From: Marinilabilia rubra
GTDB taxonomy: Bacteria; Bacteroidota; Bacteroidia; Bacteroidales; Marinilabiliaceae
Length of the DNA stretch: 64,000 nt
Direction: 5' to 3'
NCBI RefSeq assembly: GCF_003121985.1
Contig: NZ_QEWP01000021.1
Location: forward strand, 17,075 to 81,074
Positions 61,528 to 64,000 of this stretch are shown piece after piece; position 1 is the stretch's first letter; the number at the start of each line of letters is the position of its first letter. Below the pieces are notes generated by a model. It was not told where the DNA came from, searched no databases, and saw only the letters and a program-made list of their open reading frames with translations. The translations under genes were made by a program, and so were the position numbers.

Positions 61528-63768
61528 TTAGTTTTGATAAAAGTTCCATTCATCTGCATATATCCCATAAACATTATCCAACTCATAACGAACCACATAA
61601 TTCTCATCAATTAACGGATCAAAATTTATGTGGTAGACAAAAACTTTTATTCCATTATTCTTCAATTTTCGAATGAGTTCCATATTGGGAGAAACGTAAT
61701 TCCTGGAAATAGCAACATAGGCCACACCTAATTCTTTTAATTTATCGATCTTGTTCCCTTTTAAGTTGTCTACAACAACTTGGGATGGAATTGCTCCTTT
61801 TATTCCAGCCTTAACTGCTGTTCGTACTGCCGATTTATCAAAAAGTTCCATCATTAGACGGCCTTTATCAACAAATGCAGCAGCAAATTCAATCGGTTTA
61901 TTAATCTTATCAGTAACCAGTATAGCCTCCTGATGATTTTTAAACCACTGATTAATACCATCCATTGTTAATGGAGAAAACTTTTTGTAGATTTTTTGCT
62001 CCCGGAACTTCTGAAACGATGGAGGAAGGGTTCCTTCATATCCGGTAATCTCTGCCCAATGCTCCCAGTCATGAGCAGCAACAAAATGCCCGTCTGATGT
62101 TTCAATAATATCCAACTCAAAAAGTCTAAAGCCTTTCTGATAACTTTCATTGAGGGCTTCTAATGAATTGGTATATTTATATCCATCAATCATTCCTCCT
62201 GCATGTGCAATAAACCGACTTGTATCCTTAACGTACTCATCATAATTTGCTGACACCACAGGGATCTTCAACTCTTCTGATTCATATCGTTGTAATCCTG
62301 CTTGATTCAATGCTATCAAATGGTGCATATTTTGATCTATAAAATGCTCTATGTCCTCTGAAACATAATCGGTTAAAAATTTAACATTTGTACTTATACC
62401 TGCTCCATCAATAAACATCCGAGGGAGATCAACCTGATATAGAGGGCCTGTTTTAGTAAAACTTTTCTTTTCCGCATTAGTTAGAAAAAACAATCCCCGC
62501 TCACCAATTTCCCGAAGTTTGGAGGTCATTCCCATCTTAAGATGATCAGGATATATATATACTACAGTATTGTCCAAAACATTCTGCTCCTTCAAATAAT
62601 CAATAAAATCACCCAAAAGATAATCCACTGCGGAAACCATAAACTCAATATTGGTCGCCTGTGGGGATACATATTTCTCCATCCTGGCATCATATTTACC
62701 ATCAGGGAAATGTGTATCCAATGTAGATATATAAATAGCAAATGGGTCATTTTGAGACAAGGATGCTTTTATTTCCTTTTTGGCTTGTTCAAAGAGGTCT
62801 TTATCGTGACAGGGACGACCAATAATATCTCTATCAACAATTTCATCGAACTGAAAAGTATAAAGCATTTCCTGAGTTCCGGAATAAGCTGCTTTACTGG
62901 TAATGTATTTTACCCGGTATCCTGCTTTTTTTAAAGCATGGCTCACACCACTTATTTGAGAATGAAACGAATTTTGAAAAATTGAATTTCCCTCCACTCC
63001 AAAATACGCCGGTAAACCAACCAATGAAGCATACAATGAACCACTTGTCCATTTTGCTCCATTATTCTGCTCCATTTCGTAATATCTCCACCGATTCTTT
63101 AATGAACGTAATTCTGGAGTAAGATGCCTCATTTTCTGGCTTAAATACCCTCTTTCATAAGATTCTAACGATATAGCAATAATATTCTTCCCTTTTTCCG
63201 CCCATACATCCTGAGGGGAGACATAATCTTTCATCCCTAAATCCTCCAATGCCTTTAAAAAGGATTTCCCCTCAACATTCATGGAGGCAAAGAAACTTCC
63301 AGCTGCTTGAATAATACCACCCTGCATACTCATAACAAATACTGAAATTAAAACTACGCCCCAACGAAAAACATTTTTGTGCGGCATTTTTACGGATGTC
63401 CGCCCAGTCACTCCATTCAATTTGTCAAAAATAATTCTGAAAACACGTGGCGCCTGAAATAAAAACCACCACAAAAGCCCCCAAATAAGAATGATTACTG
63501 TGCCCTGAACAACATATATATCAAGCATCCCTACAATATCCCTCAGATTTAGGTGCACATAAAATTCATAGCCAATAAATGTCTTAACAAAGTATATAGA
63601 TACCAGTTCGAAACAAAGAAACAAAGACAGGAGACCTGATACAGTTATTCTCAGTACTTTTCTTGAAATCCAGGTACATATTACAAAGGATAAGGCAAAT
63701 AAAAAAAGTAGATTAAGAAGTTCTATCCGAAGATCTGATAGTTGGGATAAGATTGAAAGGATATACAT
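61528..63768 (-). CDS. membrane LtaS-like sulfatase/phosphoglycerol transferase fused to a GDPD-like domain
   Basis: This 746-residue inner-membrane protein has two enzymatic parts. Residues 1-155 hold four to five helices (LLNLLFLFALSFVICTW, VSGLLSLFLCFELVSIYFV, VVQGTVIILIWGLLWWFLF, WGVVLISVFVMSMQGG). Residues 195-470 match the alkaline-phosphatase-fold domain of lipoteichoic acid synthase: Glu203 in AISLESYE, nucleophile Thr241 in AKWTSGS, His353 in LDTHFPDG, Asp408 and His409 in IYPDHLKMG. Residues 515-746 are a glycerophosphodiesterase-like barrel with His522 in IAHAGG, FELDIIETSDG and AAHDWEH (His, Glu, Asp, His set). Fusing a glycerol-phosphate polymerase-like part with a diesterase-like part is unusual. 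It may build and trim a phosphoglycerol modification on envelope glycans; this is inference. Confidence 0.85.
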   Translation of the reverse strand: MYILSILSQLSDLRIELLNLLFLFALSFVICTWISRKVLRITVSGLLSLFLCFELVSIYFVKTFIGYEFYVHLNLRDIVGMLDIYVVQGTVIILIWGLLWWFLFQAPRVFRIIFDKLNGVTGRTSVKMPHKNVFRWGVVLISVFVMSMQGGIIQAAGSFFASMNVEGKSFLKALEDLGMKDYVSPQDVWAEKGKNIIAISLESYERGYLSQKMRHLTPELRSLKNRWRYYEMEQNNGAKWTSGSLYASLVGLPAYFGVEGNSIFQNSFHSQISGVSHALKKAGYRVKYITSKAAYSGTQEMLYTFQFDEIVDRDIIGRPCHDKDLFEQAKKEIKASLSQNDPFAIYISTLDTHFPDGKYDARMEKYVSPQATNIEFMVSAVDYLLGDFIDYLKEQNVLDNTVVYIYPDHLKMGMTSKLREIGERGLFFLTNAEKKSFTKTGPLYQVDLPRMFIDGAGISTNVKFLTDYVSEDIEHFIDQNMHHLIALNQAGLQRYESEELKIPVVSANYDEYVKDTSRFIAHAGGMIDGYKYTNSLEALNESYQKGFRLFELDIIETSDGHFVAAHDWEHWAEITGYEGTLPPSFQKFREQKIYKKFSPLTMDGINQWFKNHQEAILVTDKINKPIEFAAAFVDKGRLMMELFDKSAVRTAVKAGIKGAIPSQVVVDNLKGNKIDKLKELGVAYVAISRNYVSPNMELIRKLKNNGIKVFVYHINFDPLIDENYVVRYELDNVYGIYADEWNFYQN

Positions 63769-63873
63769 ATTAACACATTGTTTTTTTTAAAATCTGCACA
63801 TTACATTGGGAAAGCTTCACAAGGGGTAAAGCTTAATAAGCAAAAAAGACATAAATAAAAAAACAGGCCAAAG

Positions 63874-64000
63874 GTAAGCCATCGGTCTGCCACGTATTGC
63901 ATCCTCCGGCCGGCAGCCGTTACTTTGTTGTCAAAAAATGAGGATGACACTGACAACTTTTAAGCAACTCTACCAAGAATACCAGGAATCGGGCCTGAAG
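63874..64000 (+). mobile_element. left end of an IS66-type insertion sequence (cut by window edge)
   Basis: The segment starting GTAAGCCATCGGTCTGCCAC resembles the GTAA-beginning terminal repeats of IS66-family elements. 64 bases later a frame opens with MRMTLTTFKQLYQEYQESGLK, as in the accessory protein of that family. The right end is beyond the window. Confidence 0.55.
63938..64000 (+). CDS. start of an IS66-family TnpA-like accessory protein
   Basis: Only 21 codons are inside the window (MRMTLTTFKQLYQEYQESGLK). The helix FKQLYQEYQESGL is typical of the small first protein of IS66-type elements, where it is followed by a VxDFCxxxGI-type turn. The frame continues past the edge, so the function is provisional. 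If right, the insertion sequence reads rightwards, away from the LtaS-GDPD operon. Confidence 0.55.
   Translation, partial: MRMTLTTFKQLYQEYQESGLK

Overview
The window comes from the chromosome of a Gram-negative member of the Bacteroidota, most likely the Bacteroidales/Marinilabiliales side of the phylum. The evidence is consistent: TAnnTTTG-type -7 promoter boxes, DUF5686, DUF6261 and DUF4296 proteins, an RRM-type RNA-binding protein, the bifunctional fucose enzyme Fkp, a Por-secretion (T9SS) tail, a Kdo transferase, and abundant dispersed palindromic repeats between genes. No rRNA operon, CRISPR array or complete prophage is visible. The species cannot be named from the sequence alone.

Layout. 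1-368 is the start of valS, cut by the window edge. 0.9-7 kb holds three exported proteins (a giant VWA/OmpA protein, a phosphotriesterase-like lipoprotein, a TIMP/TonB-C chimera) separated by repeats. 7-9 kb is a repeat-rich patch around a DUF6261 gene. 9-16 kb has an RRM protein, two outer-membrane proteins, an aminotransferase and an Fe-S flavoprotein. 16.4-23.8 kb is a five-gene efflux operon (adaptor, RND pump, TolC-like channel) that includes its own LytS/LytTR-type two-component pair. 24-41 kb is mostly housekeeping: a WaaP-like kinase, glnS, tRNA-Cys with a damaged tRNA copy upstream, folB, fkp, a porin, an MltF-like lytic transglycosylase, a Nudix hydrolase, gltX and a B12-dependent ribonucleotide reductase. 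41.2-42.7 kb is a non-coding repeat block. 42.7-54.2 kb is an envelope/surface-glycan stretch (waaA, pgk, a degenerate amidohydrolase-like gene, a DUF4296 lipoprotein, wecB, a polyprenyl sugar transferase, wzi-like, a LolC/E-type permease).

54.2-64 kb is the accessory region. Three toxin-antitoxin-like units (a self-inhibited Fic protein, an Xre/RES pair, a HEPN/MNT pair) are separated by three copies of a several-hundred-base composite repeat. Two of these copies carry an extra nested 120-bp inverted-repeat element. Beyond them lies a two-gene operon: an LtaS-like membrane phosphoglycerol-transferase/sulfatase fused to a glycerophosphodiesterase-like domain, followed by a radical SAM protein. 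The last 127 bases look like the left end of an IS66-type insertion sequence.

The most unusual items are the LtaS-GDPD fusion with its radical SAM partner, the repeat-partitioned toxin-antitoxin array (one repeat supplies the C-terminus and stop codon of the RES toxin), the tRNA-Cys remnant whose anticodon arm is replaced by a palindrome seen elsewhere in the window, and several families of dispersed inverted repeats with no transposase in the window. Functions are assigned from motifs and family knowledge. No database search was possible.
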